From assembly GCA_963733105.1 (NCBI GenBank), contig CAVTCB010000018.1, positions 744,001 through 808,000 of the forward strand: a DNA stretch of 64,000 bases. Reading direction: 5' to 3'. Each line of letters begins with the position of its first letter. Within the stretch, counting starts at the first letter, position 1. Shown here in pieces: positions 31,065 through 40,056 of this stretch. The notes below the pieces were generated by a model. That model was not told the origin of the DNA. It made no database searches and saw only the letters and a program-made list of their open reading frames with translations. The DNA comes from JAFAYN01 sp963733105. Its GTDB lineage: Bacteria; Gemmatimonadota; Gemmatimonadetes; Longimicrobiales; Longimicrobiaceae. Both the position numbers and the translations under genes were made by a program.

Positions 31065-31090
31065 CCCCGGGCGGTCCGCCCGCCCCTCGG

Positions 31091-31126
31091 CAGCCGTCGT
31101 CCCCCCGGGGACGACGGCTGTTTCCG
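31091..31126 (+). terminator. Intrinsic terminator of the activator gene
   Basis: A perfect 14-base stem (CAGCCGTCGTCCCC, 31091-31104, with its complement at 31107-31120) is followed by TTTCCGT, 27 bases after the stop codon. Confidence 0.8.
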
Positions 31127-31144
31127 TCCCCGAGGCGCCCGTAC

Positions 31145-31161
31145 GTGGCATGGCGATTGCT
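31145..31161 (+). promoter_or_regulatory. Sigma-54 (-24/-12) promoter candidate
   Basis: GTGGCATGGCGATTGCT matches YTGGCACGN4TTGCW at the GG and GC pairs and nearly everywhere else. It lies 70 bases before the receiver-only regulator gene and just after the sigma-54 activator gene. Confidence 0.65.
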
Positions 31162-31230
31162 CCTTGAGAGGGCCACGTCCAGGCCCGTCGGGCCGGGGCG
31201 CCGCCCTTCGGAAGGACGGGGGATCGCTGT

Positions 31231-31635
31231 ATGGCGGCACGCCGAATCTTGGTCATCGAGGACGAGCCGGGCGCCCGCGACGCGCTGGAGAGCCTGCTGT
31301 CGGACGATGGATACGCGGTCTGCACCGCCGGGAACGGGAAGATGGGGCTGGAGCGGCTCCACGACTTCCACCCGGACACGGTGGTGTGCGACTTCTACCT
31401 CCCGGACATCGACGGGCTCCAGGTGATCCGTCAGATCCGGGCCGGCTTCCCCGCGGGGGTCACCATCATCGTGATCACCGGGGGGGGCGCGGCCGAGGAA
31501 ACCGAGAACGCCCTGAGGCGCGAGGCCGACGTCTTCCTCCAGAAGCCGATCGACCTTTCCAAGTTCCGGCGGGCGCTGCAGTATTCACCCCCGTCCGCGC
31601 GGCGCAGGGAGCTGCAAACCCAACACCCGGCATAA
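31231..31635 (+). CDS. Receiver-only response regulator
   Basis: A 134-residue stand-alone receiver. It has the acidic pair in LVIEDEPG, the phospho-acceptor Asp in VVCDFYLPDIDG, the Thr in VITGGG and the Lys in FLQKPID. A 20-residue tail follows and carries no output domain, so it probably passes phosphate on or acts by protein contact. It starts after the sigma-54 promoter candidate and stands 13 bases before the YtxH-like gene. Confidence 0.88.
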   Translation: MAARRILVIEDEPGARDALESLLSDDGYAVCTAGNGKMGLERLHDFHPDTVVCDFYLPDIDGLQVIRQIRAGFPAGVTIIVITGGGAAEETENALRREADVFLQKPIDLSKFRRALQYSPPSARRRELQTQHPA

Positions 31636-31648
31636 CGGAGAGCTCTCA

Positions 31649-32143
31649 ATGTCAGACTACGACGACCTTCCCCACATCGTCATCGAGCGCGAGCGGGGGG
31701 GGATGGGCACCTTCCTGTGGGGTGCCCTGCTGGGCGCGGGGGTCGCGCTCCTCCTCGCCCCCCGCACCGGGGCCGAGACGCAGCGCGAGATCCGCGACCG
31801 GGCGCAGCGCCTGCGCGACCTGGCGGAGGGGCGGGTGAACGACGCGCGCGACACCGTGACCGGGACGGTGGACCGCGCCCGCGAGCGCCTCAACGACGGG
31901 ATCACCACCGTCCGCGGGGCCATCGAGACGCGCGCCGACCAGGCGAGGCAGGCGGTGGAGGTGGGGCGCCGCGCCGCCCGCGACGCCCGCGGCGAGCTGG
32001 AGCGCCGGGTGACGGACGCCAAGGCGGCGTACCGGGGCGGGGTGGAGGGGGTGCGGGACGCCGGCGGCGGAGGAGCGCTGCAGGCGGAGGTGATCATCAC
32101 CGAGGTGACGGTGGAGGAAGTGGGCGACGAGGGGCTGCGCTAG
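31649..32143 (+). CDS. YtxH-like membrane-tethered coiled-coil protein
   Basis: A 164-residue protein with one short membrane helix near the N-terminus (TFLWGALLGAGVALLLAP, residues 21-38) followed by the RTGAETQREIRDRAQRLRDLA pattern that defines the YtxH family. The rest is a long amphipathic helix with many Arg/Ala repeats (DTVTGTVDRARERLNDG). Such proteins are linked to general stress in other bacteria. It follows GGAGAG and is likely in one transcript with the response regulator. Confidence 0.8.
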   Translation: MSDYDDLPHIVIERERGGMGTFLWGALLGAGVALLLAPRTGAETQREIRDRAQRLRDLAEGRVNDARDTVTGTVDRARERLNDGITTVRGAIETRADQARQAVEVGRRAARDARGELERRVTDAKAAYRGGVEGVRDAGGGGALQAEVIITEVTVEEVGDEGLR

Positions 32144-32161
32144 CGCCTCCGCGCCCGGTCG

Positions 32162-32190
32162 TTGACGGCCGGGCGCGAGCGGCCTACGTT
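32162..32190 (+). promoter_or_regulatory. Promoter giving a near-leaderless transcript
   Basis: TTGACG (32162-32167), 17 bases, TACGTT (32185-32190). The ATG at 32198 lies only eight bases beyond the -10 box and has no ribosome-binding sequence. Confidence 0.5.
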
Positions 32191-32197
32191 TTTCGGG

Positions 32198-33136
32198 ATG
32201 CGATACACGGCGCGGAAGGAACGGGCGGTGAGCCTCGCGGGCGCCGCCCGCAGGGCCCTCGCCCGCGTCCTCCGTGGGGCGTGGGACTTCGTGGGCCGCA
32301 TCTGGGACAAGGCGGGACAGGACGACATCTTCTTCCTCGCGGGAGGGATCGCCTTCAACATCCTGGTCGCGGCGATCCCCTTCCTCCTCCTCATCGTCGG
32401 CATCTTCGGCTTCGTCCTGCAGCGGGTGGTGGCCGACCCCGAGCGGGCCGCGGTGGACTACGTCGTCTCCATCCTCCCCCCCTCGGAAAAGGTGGTGGGC
32501 TTCACCCGCGACCTGGTGAGCGGGATCATCGGGGGGCGCACGCGCTTCAGCGTGCTGGGCGTGGTGCTCTTCATCTGGACCTCCACCCGGCTCTTCGGGA
32601 CGCTGCGCACCGTGCTGCGCCACGTCTTCGACATCGAGGACGACCGGGGGATCGTCGGCGGGAAGATCTTCGACGCCCAGATGGTGATCGTGGCGGGGTC
32701 GCTCTTCCTGGCCAACACCGGGATCACGCTGGCGCTGGACGGGGCCCGGAGCGTGGGGGAGGGGTGGCTGAGCCGGTACGGGTACCACACGCTCCCCGTG
32801 GCGGAGATGCTGTACGCCCGGCTCCTGGCCTTCGGCTTCATCTTCGCCATGTTCCTCCTGATGTACCGCTACCTCCCGGCGCGGCGCATCTCCTGGCGGA
32901 TCTCGCTGACCGCGGCGGTGTTCAGCTCGGTCGCGTGGGAGCTGCTCAAGTCGGTGTTCAGCTGGTACGTGACCTACGTCGCCAACTACGGGAGCATGTA
33001 CGGCCGCGTGGCGACGGTGGTGGTGCTGGTGTTCTGGATCTATTACTCGGCCGTGGTGTTCGTACTCGGCGGCGAGGTCGGGCAGGTGTACGACCTTTCG
33101 CGGATACGCAGGCGGCAGCGGGAGCTTCTGGAGTGA
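32198..33136 (+). CDS. YihY/BrkB-family membrane protein
   Basis: A 312-residue integral membrane protein with six predicted helices. Typical family features are FFLAGGIAFNILVAAIPFLLL in the first helix, WTSTRLFGTLRTVLRHVFDI, LYARLLAFGFIFAMFLLMYRYLP, and VVVLVFWIYYSAVVFVLGGEV in the last. The family was once called RNase BN by mistake; its real function is unknown, and it is thought to be a transporter or permease. The start at 32198 suits the promoter; a GTG at 32228 is an alternative. Confidence 0.88.
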   Translation: MRYTARKERAVSLAGAARRALARVLRGAWDFVGRIWDKAGQDDIFFLAGGIAFNILVAAIPFLLLIVGIFGFVLQRVVADPERAAVDYVVSILPPSEKVVGFTRDLVSGIIGGRTRFSVLGVVLFIWTSTRLFGTLRTVLRHVFDIEDDRGIVGGKIFDAQMVIVAGSLFLANTGITLALDGARSVGEGWLSRYGYHTLPVAEMLYARLLAFGFIFAMFLLMYRYLPARRISWRISLTAAVFSSVAWELLKSVFSWYVTYVANYGSMYGRVATVVVLVFWIYYSAVVFVLGGEVGQVYDLSRIRRRQRELLE

Positions 33137-33141
33137 GCGCG

Positions 33142-33738
33142 ATGCACGGAAGTGTGAAGGTGGGAGCGCTCCTGGCGCTGGCCCTGCTGGCGCCGGGAGC
33201 GGGCGCGGCGGCGCAGGGGCTCCCGGTGTCGCCGCTGGCGATCGCCCACGGGGTGGAGCGCGAGGGAGTGGCCCGGTACCGCGACCCCCCGGTCACGGTG
33301 GAGGGCCGCTACGTGGTGATCTCCCTGGCCGAGCACCGGCTCTACCTGATGGAGGAGAGCCGGGTGATCTGGTCGGCCCCGGTGGGGACGGGGACCGGGA
33401 CGCGCCTGGAGGGCGCGGGGCAGAAGTGGGACTTCTCCACTCCCCGCGGGATGTTCCGCGTGCAGTTCAAGGAGAAGGACCCCGTCTGGACGGCCCCCGA
33501 CTGGGCGTTCGTGGAGCGCGGCGAGCCGGTCCCGCCGCCGGACTCCCCCAAGCGCCGCGAGGTGGGGATGCTCGGCACCAGCGCGATGTACCTGGAGGAG
33601 CAGATCGCCATCCACGGCACCAACAAGCCGGAGCTGCTGGGCCAGCCCGTCTCGCACGGGTGCATCCGCATGTCCAACGAGGACGCCCGCCGCCTCTTCT
33701 ACGAGGTGGAGATCGGCACCCCCGTCATCATCTACTGA
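33142..33738 (+). CDS. L,D-transpeptidase (YkuD family), exported
   Basis: A 198-residue enzyme with a Sec signal peptide (VGALLALALLAPGAGAAAQ, cleavage near residue 25). The catalytic block reads IHGTNKPELLGQPVSHGCIRMS, with the Cys nucleophile in SHGCIRM. It would form 3-3 cross-links or attach proteins to peptidoglycan in the periplasm. A GTG at 33133 overlapping the previous stop is an alternative start. The fold opening VVISLAEHRLYLMEESRVIW is typical of YkuD. Confidence 0.92.
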   Translation: MHGSVKVGALLALALLAPGAGAAAQGLPVSPLAIAHGVEREGVARYRDPPVTVEGRYVVISLAEHRLYLMEESRVIWSAPVGTGTGTRLEGAGQKWDFSTPRGMFRVQFKEKDPVWTAPDWAFVERGEPVPPPDSPKRREVGMLGTSAMYLEEQIAIHGTNKPELLGQPVSHGCIRMSNEDARRLFYEVEIGTPVIIY

Positions 33739-33776
33739 GCCGCGGCTCCGTCCGTACTCCCACACCGCATTTCCAG

Positions 33777-34256
33777 ATGAACCGCCCCCCCGCCGGAGAG
33801 AAGGCCTCCGACGCCCCCAAGATCGTGGCGCAGAACCGCAAGGCGCGCCACGAGTACCACGTCCTGGAGACCTGGGAGACCGGGCTCGTCCTCCAGGGCA
33901 CGGAGGTGAAGTCGCTCCGGGACGGGAAGGCCAACCTGCAGGACGCCTTCGCCCGGGTGATGAACGGGGAGGTGTGGCTGTTCGGGATGCACATCTCCCC
34001 CTACGAGCAGGGGAACCGCTTCAACCACGACCCCCTCCGTCCCCGCAAGCTCCTCCTCCACCGCAACCAGATCCGCAAGCTGATCGGGCAGGTGGAGAAG
34101 TCGGGCCTCACCCTCGTCCCCCTGGACGTCCACTTCACCCGCGGGATCGCCAAGGTGAACCTGGCCCTGGTGCAGGGAAAGAAGCTGCATGACAAGCGCG
34201 ACGACCTCAAGCGCCGCGACGCCGAGCGGGAGATCCAGCGTGCGCTCAAGGACTAG
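33777..34256 (+). CDS. smpB: SsrA-binding protein SmpB
   Basis: A 159-residue tmRNA-binding protein that brings tmRNA to stalled ribosomes. Seen motifs: NRKARHEYHVLETWETGLVLQGTEVKSLRDGKANL, HISPYEQGNRFNHDP and the basic tail KKLHDKRDDLKRRDAEREIQRALK. Its 3' end overlaps the start of the amidase gene. No tmRNA gene is visible in the window. Confidence 0.97.
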   Translation: MNRPPAGEKASDAPKIVAQNRKARHEYHVLETWETGLVLQGTEVKSLRDGKANLQDAFARVMNGEVWLFGMHISPYEQGNRFNHDPLRPRKLLLHRNQIRKLIGQVEKSGLTLVPLDVHFTRGIAKVNLALVQGKKLHDKRDDLKRRDAEREIQRALKD

Positions 34257-35461
34257 CGCCCGGCGGCCCGCTGCCGCCGTCTTCGCTCTGGCGCTCCTCC
34301 TCCTTCCCGCGGGCGGGCGCGCCCAGCAGCCCCCGCCCGAGTGGCGGGTGGAGACCGTCGTCCGTGCGCCCCGACGTGGGCGCGGGGTACGCCGCCCTCC
34401 CCGTCTCCGTCCTGGCAGGTCTGGGCGCGGAGGTGGGGACGCGCGGGGACGAGGTGGAGGTGCGCCTGGGCGGGCGCGAGCTGCGCTTCCGCGCCGGCTC
34501 CGCGGCCTTCACGGTGGACGGCGAGGAGCACCGCCTGGCCGCCCCCGCGTACGCGGACGGGGGCGTGGTCTTCCTCCCGGTGCAGTTCTTCGCGGAGTTC
34601 CTCCCCTCGCTGCGCGGCTCCCCGGTGGAGGTGGACGCCGCCTCGCGCACCCTGCGCCGCGTGCGAGCCCCCGCGGGGCAGCCCGTGGCCGCCGCCGTGC
34701 CGGAGACGCCCCCGCCGCCCCCGGTGAGGGCGGCTCCCGAGCCCGTCCGCCGGAAGAAGCTGGTGGTGGTGGACGCCGGGCACGGCGGGGTGGACCCCGG
34801 CGCCGCCGGGGCGGGGGGGACGCGCGAGAAGACGGTGACGCTGGCCGTGGCCCGCCGGCTCGCCGCCATCCTCCGCGAGGACACCACCCTGGACGTGCGG
34901 ATGACGCGCGACCGCGACACCCTGATCGCCCTGCGCGACCGGGCGCGCATGGCCAACCGGTGGCGCGAGGAGGGGCAGCCGGCCCTCTTCATCTCCATCC
35001 ACTGCAACGCCAACCCCAGCCGCGCCGCCCGGGGCTTCGAGACCTACTTCCTGGCCGAGGCCAAGACGGAGGACGCCCGCCGCGTGGCGGAGATGGAGAA
35101 CGCGGCGCAGAAGTACGAGAAGGACGCCTCGGCGGAGCTGGACCCGCTCTCCTTCATCCTCCACGACCTCCGCCAGAACAAGTACCTGCGCGACTCCAAC
35201 GACTGGGCGGCGATCATCCAGGACGAGCTGCGGGAGGTGCACCCCGGGCCCGACCGCGGAGTGAAGCAGGCGGGGTTCGCGGTGCTGAACGGCGCCTTCA
35301 TGCCGGCGGTGCTGGTGGAGATCGGCTTCATCTCCAACCGCGGGGAGGAGGAGGTCCTGGCCGACTCCGGCCACCAGGGGCGCATCGCGGAGCAGCTCGC
35401 GTCGTCCATCCATGCCTTCTTCCGCCGCGGCTCCGCGGCCTCCGCCGAGGGCGGGGCGTAG
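34240..35461 (+). CDS. N-acetylmuramoyl-L-alanine amidase, exported (one-base shift)
   Basis: A cell-wall amidase of about 406 residues. A GTG at 34240, overlapping smpB, opens a signal peptide (RRPAAAVFALALLLLPAGGRA). One inserted base near 34363 breaks the frame just after it; corrected, the protein continues VRPDVGAGYAALPVSVLAGL into a copper-amine-oxidase-N-like domain (FTVDGEEHRL, GGVVFLPVQFFAEF). The catalytic Amidase_3 domain has VVVDAGHGGVDPGA, RMTRDRDTLIALRDR, FISIHCNANP and VLVEIGFISNRGEEEVL, including the zinc His and catalytic Glu. It cuts stem peptides from glycan strands. Confidence 0.88.
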
Positions 35462-35540
35462 CGCCCCGCCGGACCCTCCGCGCCCCCGCCGGGTAGTCAC
35501 CCCGCACGTCCACCACTCCGGAAACCCGCGCCCCCCGCCG

Positions 35541-36275
35541 ATGAAGCACCCTCCCGTCCCCATCGTCGCCCTGGACGTCCCCCGCCTGGCGGACGCCCTG
35601 GCCCTGCTGGATCGCCTGGGTCCCGGGGCGGAGTGGGCCAAGGTGGGGCTCCAGCTCTTCACCGCGGAGGGGCCCGAGGCGGTCCGCGCCCTGAAGTCGC
35701 GCGGGGTGCGCGTCTTCCTCGACCTGAAGCTGCACGACATCCCCAACACGGTGGCGCGGGCGGTGGAGTCCGCGGCGGCGCTCGGGGCCGACCTCCTCAC
35801 GCTGCACGCCTCCGGCGGGCGGGCGATGCTGCGGGCCGCCCGCGAGGCGGCCGGCCCGCGGGGCGGGGAAGGCCCCCGCCTGTTCGCGGTGACGGTGCTC
35901 ACCTCGCTGGCCGCGCCGGAGCTGGCGGAGGCGTGGGGGCGCGGCGAGGTGTCGGCGGGGGAGGAGGCGGGGCGCCTGGCCCGCCTGGCCGCGGAGACGG
36001 GGATGGACGGGGTGGTGGCCTCGGTGCACGAGGCCGCCCGCATCCGCGCGGAGGGAGGCCCGGGGCTGGGGGTGCTCACCCCCGGGATCCGGCTGGCGGG
36101 GGACGCGGCGGGGGACCAGTCGCGCGTCGCCACTCCCGCGCAGGCCGCGGCGGCCGGGGTGGAGCTCGTGGTGGTGGGGCGCACCGTGACCGCCGCGCCC
36201 GACCCGGCGGCGGCGTTCGCGGCGGTGCGCGCGGAGCTGGAGGGCGGGGTCCCCGCCGGGGCGGTGGGGGCGTGA
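35541..36275 (+). CDS. pyrF: Orotidine-5'-phosphate decarboxylase
   Basis: A 244-residue TIM-barrel enzyme for the last step of UMP synthesis. The catalytic set is FLDLKLHDIPNTV (the D-x-K-x-x-D core), VALDVP at the N-terminus, KVGLQLF, and VVVGRTVTAAPDP binding the phosphate. The start at 35541 gives the usual length. It overlaps the next gene as GTGA. Confidence 0.96.
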   Translation: MKHPPVPIVALDVPRLADALALLDRLGPGAEWAKVGLQLFTAEGPEAVRALKSRGVRVFLDLKLHDIPNTVARAVESAAALGADLLTLHASGGRAMLRAAREAAGPRGGEGPRLFAVTVLTSLAAPELAEAWGRGEVSAGEEAGRLARLAAETGMDGVVASVHEAARIRAEGGPGLGVLTPGIRLAGDAAGDQSRVATPAQAAAAGVELVVVGRTVTAAPDPAAAFAAVRAELEGGVPAGAVGA

Positions 36276-36709
36276 GGCGCCTGGCGGCGCTGCTCCTCCT
36301 GGGGGCGGCGCTCCTCCTCCCCGCGCCGGCGCGGGCGCAGGGCGAGCCGCTGGAGGCGTTCGTGGCCCGGGTGGCGCGGCTCTGGGAAGCGGAGGACGCC
36401 GCGGCCGTCGCGGCGCTCGCCCCGTCCGGCGGGCGGATGCTGCTGGAGGTGGGCGGGGAGGCGGCGGGGCCGGTGCCGGAGCGCAACGCCGCCGCGGCGC
36501 TGCGGGCCCTGTTCACCGACCGCGACGGCGTCTCCATCCGCGCCACGCGGGTCACCCTCTCCGGGGGGAATCCGCCGCAGGGCTTCGGGGAGCTCACCTG
36601 GGTGTCCCGCTCCCGCGGGGTGACGGTGCCGCGCACCTCCACCGTCTACGTGGGGGTGGTCCGCGAGGCCGGAGGGTGGCGCATCCGGGAGCTGCGCGTC
36701 CTCCCCTGA
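36272..36709 (+). CDS. Small exported protein of unknown function
   Basis: A 145-residue protein starting with GTG 36272, overlapping the pyrF stop. A signal peptide (RRLAALLLLGAALLLPAPARA) precedes a domain of about 120 residues, alpha plus beta, with FVARVARLWEAEDAAAVAALAPSGGRMLLEV and a C-terminal VVREAGGWRIRELRVLP. The shape recalls SnoaL/NTF2-like proteins such as DUF4783, but I cannot prove it. Confidence 0.65.
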   Translation: MRRLAALLLLGAALLLPAPARAQGEPLEAFVARVARLWEAEDAAAVAALAPSGGRMLLEVGGEAAGPVPERNAAAALRALFTDRDGVSIRATRVTLSGGNPPQGFGELTWVSRSRGVTVPRTSTVYVGVVREAGGWRIRELRVLP

Positions 36710-36710
36710 G

Positions 36711-36740
36711 TTGACACGGACTCCTCCGCCCGCCTAGGAT
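36711..36740 (+). promoter_or_regulatory. Promoter of the mechanosensitive channel gene
   Basis: TTGACA (36711-36716), 18 bases, TAGGAT (36735-36740), 40 bases before the GTG start. Confidence 0.5.
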
Positions 36741-36780
36741 TGCGCCTCCCGGCGCTCTCGACCCGTATCCCCGCTCCGAC

Positions 36781-37713
36781 GTGATCCAGGCCGACTCCCT
36801 CATCACCCTGCTCGGCAAGCGGGTCCGGCGCGACTGGTCCGACGTGTTCAACTGGCCGGACCTCACCGCCACCGGCCTGCGCGTCCTGGGCGCGCTGGTG
36901 GTGGGGTGGCTGGCCTACTGGGCGCTGAAGCTGGTCCTCCGCCGGATCGAGAGGTCCATCGAGCCCGCGGAGGGGGGGCACCTCACCGTCCAGGAGCAGC
37001 GCACCCGCACGCTCCTCTCGCTGGTGCGGAGCATCGGGATCGTGGTGATCACCGTCCTGGTGGTCTTCATGGTGCTGGGGGCGCTGGGGATCAACCTGGG
37101 GCCCCTCCTGGCCGGCGCCGGGGTGGTGGGGCTGGCGGTCTCCTTCGGCGCGCAGTCGCTGGTCAAGGACGTCATCGCCGGCCTCTTCATCCTCTTCGAG
37201 AACCAGTTCGGAGTGGGCGACGTGATCCGCCTGGAGCCCACCATCTCCGGGGTGGTGGAGCGGATGACGCTGCGCGTGGTGGTGCTGCGCGACACCTACG
37301 GCGTGGTGCACGTGGTCCCCAACGGGGAGATCAAGCGGGTGAGCAACCTCACCCGCACCTGGGCGCGCGCGGTGCTGGACGTGGGCGTCGCCCACTCGGA
37401 GGACGCGGACCGCGTGATGGAGGTGATGCGCGAGGTGGGCCGCGAGCTGTGGGAGGACGGGGCGTGGCGCCCGCTCCTGGTGGACGAGGTGGAGGTCCCG
37501 GGGATCGAGTCGATCACCGACGCGGCGGTCAACGTCCGCATCATGGTGAAGACGCTCCCGCTGAAGCAGTGGGACGTGGCGCGCGAGTTGCGCCGCCGCC
37601 TCAAGCGCCGCTTCGACGCGGAGGGGATCGAGACTCCCTCGCCGCACTACAACCTGTACCTGCGCGACGGGGAGCAGCTCCCCGCGGCCGCGCACCCGCC
37701 GGAGAAAGCATGA
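36781..37713 (+). CDS. Small-conductance mechanosensitive channel (MscS family)
   Basis: A 310-residue channel that vents solutes upon osmotic downshock. Three membrane helices are visible: GLRVLGALVVGWLAYWALKL, LVRSIGIVVITVLVVFMVLG and the pore helix PLLAGAGVVGLAVSFGAQSLVKD, whose Gly/Ala pattern is the MscS hallmark. The VIAGLFILFENQFGVGDVIRL beta domain and the C-terminal cage follow. It starts at GTG 36781. Confidence 0.92.
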   Translation: MIQADSLITLLGKRVRRDWSDVFNWPDLTATGLRVLGALVVGWLAYWALKLVLRRIERSIEPAEGGHLTVQEQRTRTLLSLVRSIGIVVITVLVVFMVLGALGINLGPLLAGAGVVGLAVSFGAQSLVKDVIAGLFILFENQFGVGDVIRLEPTISGVVERMTLRVVVLRDTYGVVHVVPNGEIKRVSNLTRTWARAVLDVGVAHSEDADRVMEVMREVGRELWEDGAWRPLLVDEVEVPGIESITDAAVNVRIMVKTLPLKQWDVARELRRRLKRRFDAEGIETPSPHYNLYLRDGEQLPAAAHPPEKA

Positions 37714-37826
37714 GCACGGCACCCGGGAGGCGATGTAGGGACCGCTCCGCCTGAAGCGGAGCCTGAAGATCCCCTGGCGGGCGCACTCCGCGCCCGCCGT
37801 CGCCATCGACGTCCCGTGGAGGAGCC

Positions 37827-39273
37827 ATGCCCCTTCAGTTCTACAACACGCTCACGCGCCGGCTGGAAGAGTTCGTCCCCCTGGTGGAAGGCCGGGTGGG
37901 GATGTACTGCTGCGGCCCCACCATCTACGCCCCCCCGCACATCGGTAACCTCCGCACCTTCTTCTTCGCGGACGTCCTCCACCGGTACCTGGAGTACCGG
38001 GGGTACGAGGTGAAGTTCGTGATGAACCTCACCGACGTGGACGACAAGACCATCCGCGGGGCGAACGCGCAGGGGGTGCGGCTGGAGGAGTACACGGAGC
38101 CCTTCGCGGAGCTGCTCTTCGACAACCTGCACACGCTGGGGATCGCCCGGGCGGACGTGTACCCGCGCGCCACGCACTACGTCCCCGGGATGGTGGAGCT
38201 GATCCGCCGCCTGGAGGAGCGCGGGATCGCCTACGAGGCGGACGGCTCGGTCTACTACGACATCTCCAAGTTCCCGGAGTACGGGAAGCTGTCCAAGGTG
38301 GACCTGGGCGCGGGCCGCCGCGGGGAGCGCGTGGCCAGCGACGAGTACGACAAGGAGGACGTGCGCGACTTCGCCCTCTGGAAGGCGGTGAAGCCGGAGG
38401 ACGAGGCGGTGGGGGCGGTGTGGGACACGCCGTGGGGCCGGGGGCGCCCGGGGTGGCACATCGAGTGCTCGGTGATGAGCATGCAGGAGCTGGGGGAGAC
38501 GTTCGACATCCACGCGGGCGGGGTGGACCTGACCTTCCCCCACCACGAGGACGAGATCGCGCAGTCGGAGGGGGCGACGGGGAAGGAGTTCGTGCGCTAC
38601 TGGCTGCACGGCGAGTTCCTGCAGATCGAGGGGGAGAAGATGGCCAAGTCCCTCGGCAACGTCTTCAACCTCAAGGACCTGATCGCGCAGGGGGTGCGCG
38701 GCCTCGTCCATCCGCTACCTCTTCCTGACGGCGCACTACCGGAGCAAGCTCAACTTCAGCTTCGAGGGGCTGGCCGCGGCGTCGGAGGCGGTGCGCCGGG
38801 TGCGCGACACGCGGAACCGGCTGCGGGCGCACCCCGCGGTGCTCCACCCCGGCCCGGACGACGTGCCGGTGCTGCACCGCTCGGCGGACGCGGCGCTGGC
38901 CCGGTTCGCGGAGGCGATGGACGACGACCTGAACACCAGCGTTGCGCTGGCGGCGCTGCACGGCTTCGTCCCGGAGGTGAACGCGCGCCTGGACGGGCTG
39001 GGGGCGGGGCCGATCAGCGAGGCGGAGCGGGACGCGGCGCTGGCGGTGTTCGACCGGCTGGACTCGGTCTTCATGTTCGTGGAGCTGGCGGACCGGGAGG
39101 ACGTGGTGGACCCGGAGCTGGCGGCCTGGGTGGAGGAGCGGATCGCGGAGCGGCAGGCCGCGCGCAAGGCGCGGGACTTCGCGCGGTCGGACGCCATCCG
39201 CGACGAGCTGGCGGCGCGCGGGGTGGTGGTGGAGGACACGGCGCAGGGGCCGCGGTGGAAGCTATCCGGTTGA
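37827..39273 (+). CDS. cysS: Cysteinyl-tRNA synthetase (one-base shift)
   Basis: A class I synthetase of about 481 residues. The ATP site is PPHIGNLRTFF (HIGH motif) and KMAKSLGN (KMSKS motif). Zinc-binding Cys/His are in GMYCCGPTIY and WHIECSVMS. HAGGVDLTFPHHEDEIAQSE is typical. One inserted G near 38697 (in the codons after AQGVR) shifts the frame; the corrected protein runs SIRYLFLTAHYRSKLNFS to the stop at 39273. As the gene is essential this is almost surely an error. It has a GGAGGAG box before its ATG. Confidence 0.95.
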
Positions 39274-39298
39274 CCCGGGCGGCTTTATGGCCTAACTT
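39270..39298 (+). promoter_or_regulatory. tRNA-Thr promoter
   Basis: TTGACC (39270-39275), 17 bases, TAACTT (39293-39298), ending 59 bases before the tRNA. Confidence 0.6.
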
Positions 39299-39357
39299 TC
39301 TCGGTTCGTGGACGCGGGCGAGGGCCGGGGGGTGATCCTCTCCGGCCCTCGCGCTCC

Positions 39358-39430
39358 GCCACCTTAGCTCAGTCGGTAGAGCAACGCACTTGTAATGCGT
39401 AGGTCGTCGGTTCGATTCCGACAGGTGGCT
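39358..39430 (+). tRNA. tRNA-Thr(TGT)
   Basis: 73 bases. Acceptor GCCACCT/AGGTGGC with discriminator T, D-arm TAGCTCAGTCGGTAGAGC, anticodon stem ACGCA/TGCGT around CTTGTAA (anticodon TGT), T-loop TTCGATT. No encoded CCA. Confidence 0.96.
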
Positions 39431-39438
39431 CTGCGGGA

Positions 39439-39467
39439 TTGACGGTGGTCCCGCCGTGGTCTAGCTT
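39439..39467 (+). promoter_or_regulatory. tRNA-Gly promoter
   Basis: TTGACG (39439-39444), 17 bases, TAGCTT (39462-39467), ending 11 bases before the tRNA. The copy at 41490 keeps the -10 but has lost the -35. Confidence 0.6.
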
Positions 39468-39478
39468 TGGTCCGTTCC

Positions 39479-39551
39479 GCGGGAGTAGCTCAGTTGGTAG
39501 AGCATTAGCCTTCCAAGCTAAGGGTCGCGGGTTCGAGTCCCGTCTCCCGCT
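39479..39551 (+). tRNA. tRNA-Gly(TCC)
   Basis: 73 bases. Acceptor GCGGGAG/CTCCCGC with discriminator T, D-arm TAGCTCAGTTGGTAGAGC, anticodon stem TTAGC/GCTAA around CTTCCAA (anticodon TCC), T-loop TTCGAGT. Confidence 0.96.
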
Positions 39552-39565
39552 TTTGTAAATGAAGG

Positions 39566-39606
39566 CCCCGGTATCGCCCACGCGACGCCGGGGTTCTCTT
39601 TTTCTG
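39566..39606 (+). terminator. tRNA-Gly terminator
   Basis: CCCCGG and CCGGGG (39566-39593) flank a GC-rich loop and are followed by TTCTCTTTTTCT. From here to 39855 I see no gene. Confidence 0.75.
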
Positions 39607-39855
39607 ATGTCCGGTTCTCCCCTCCAAAATATCCAATCCTTGAGCCTGTATCGTGTGATGTTGATGGATGGCGGATTCCCTGCGCACGGTGCCAAGGCTA
39701 CGGTTTCGTCTGATTTGGTGAACAAGGAACTACGTATCCCCGTCAGGTGACTGGCGACCCGGATCCCGGCAGTGATGGTTGCTGGCGGATAGCATGCGGT
39801 GTGGGTAACCTAGAGGGACGGAATACCCCCTCTCACCCATTGCAAGGAAAGAACT

Positions 39856-40056
39856 ATGAAGAACCTGCGTGCCGTTTTGGTCGCCTGCGTTTTGGGCGGT
39901 CTCGCTGGCTGCGGCGAGAACTCGATGCTGCTCGCCCCGGAGAGCCCCCGCCTCGACAATGGATACACGATAGGCTCGGGCGGGCGAGCCATGGCGGCGG
40001 ATTCGACCAGCACGACGGGACGGGGAGGTGGTTACACGATCGGTTCCGGCGGCTGA
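39856..40056 (+). CDS. Tiny lipoprotein with a duplicated GYTIGSGG octapeptide
   Basis: A 66-residue secreted peptide behind an AAGGAAAG box. A lipoprotein signal ends in LAGC (Cys19). The mature part is short and disordered, and carries GYTIGSGG twice: residues 36-43 and, at the very C-terminus, 59-66. The exact duplication and terminal position suggest the octapeptide is the working part, such as a signal or a modified core. It converges with and overlaps by 25 bases the TPR gene on the other strand, so the two genes are fixed together. I recall similar small GSG-ending peptides near such TPR proteins in related genomes, but have no citation. Confidence 0.75.
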   Translation: MKNLRAVLVACVLGGLAGCGENSMLLAPESPRLDNGYTIGSGGRAMAADSTSTTGRGGGYTIGSGG

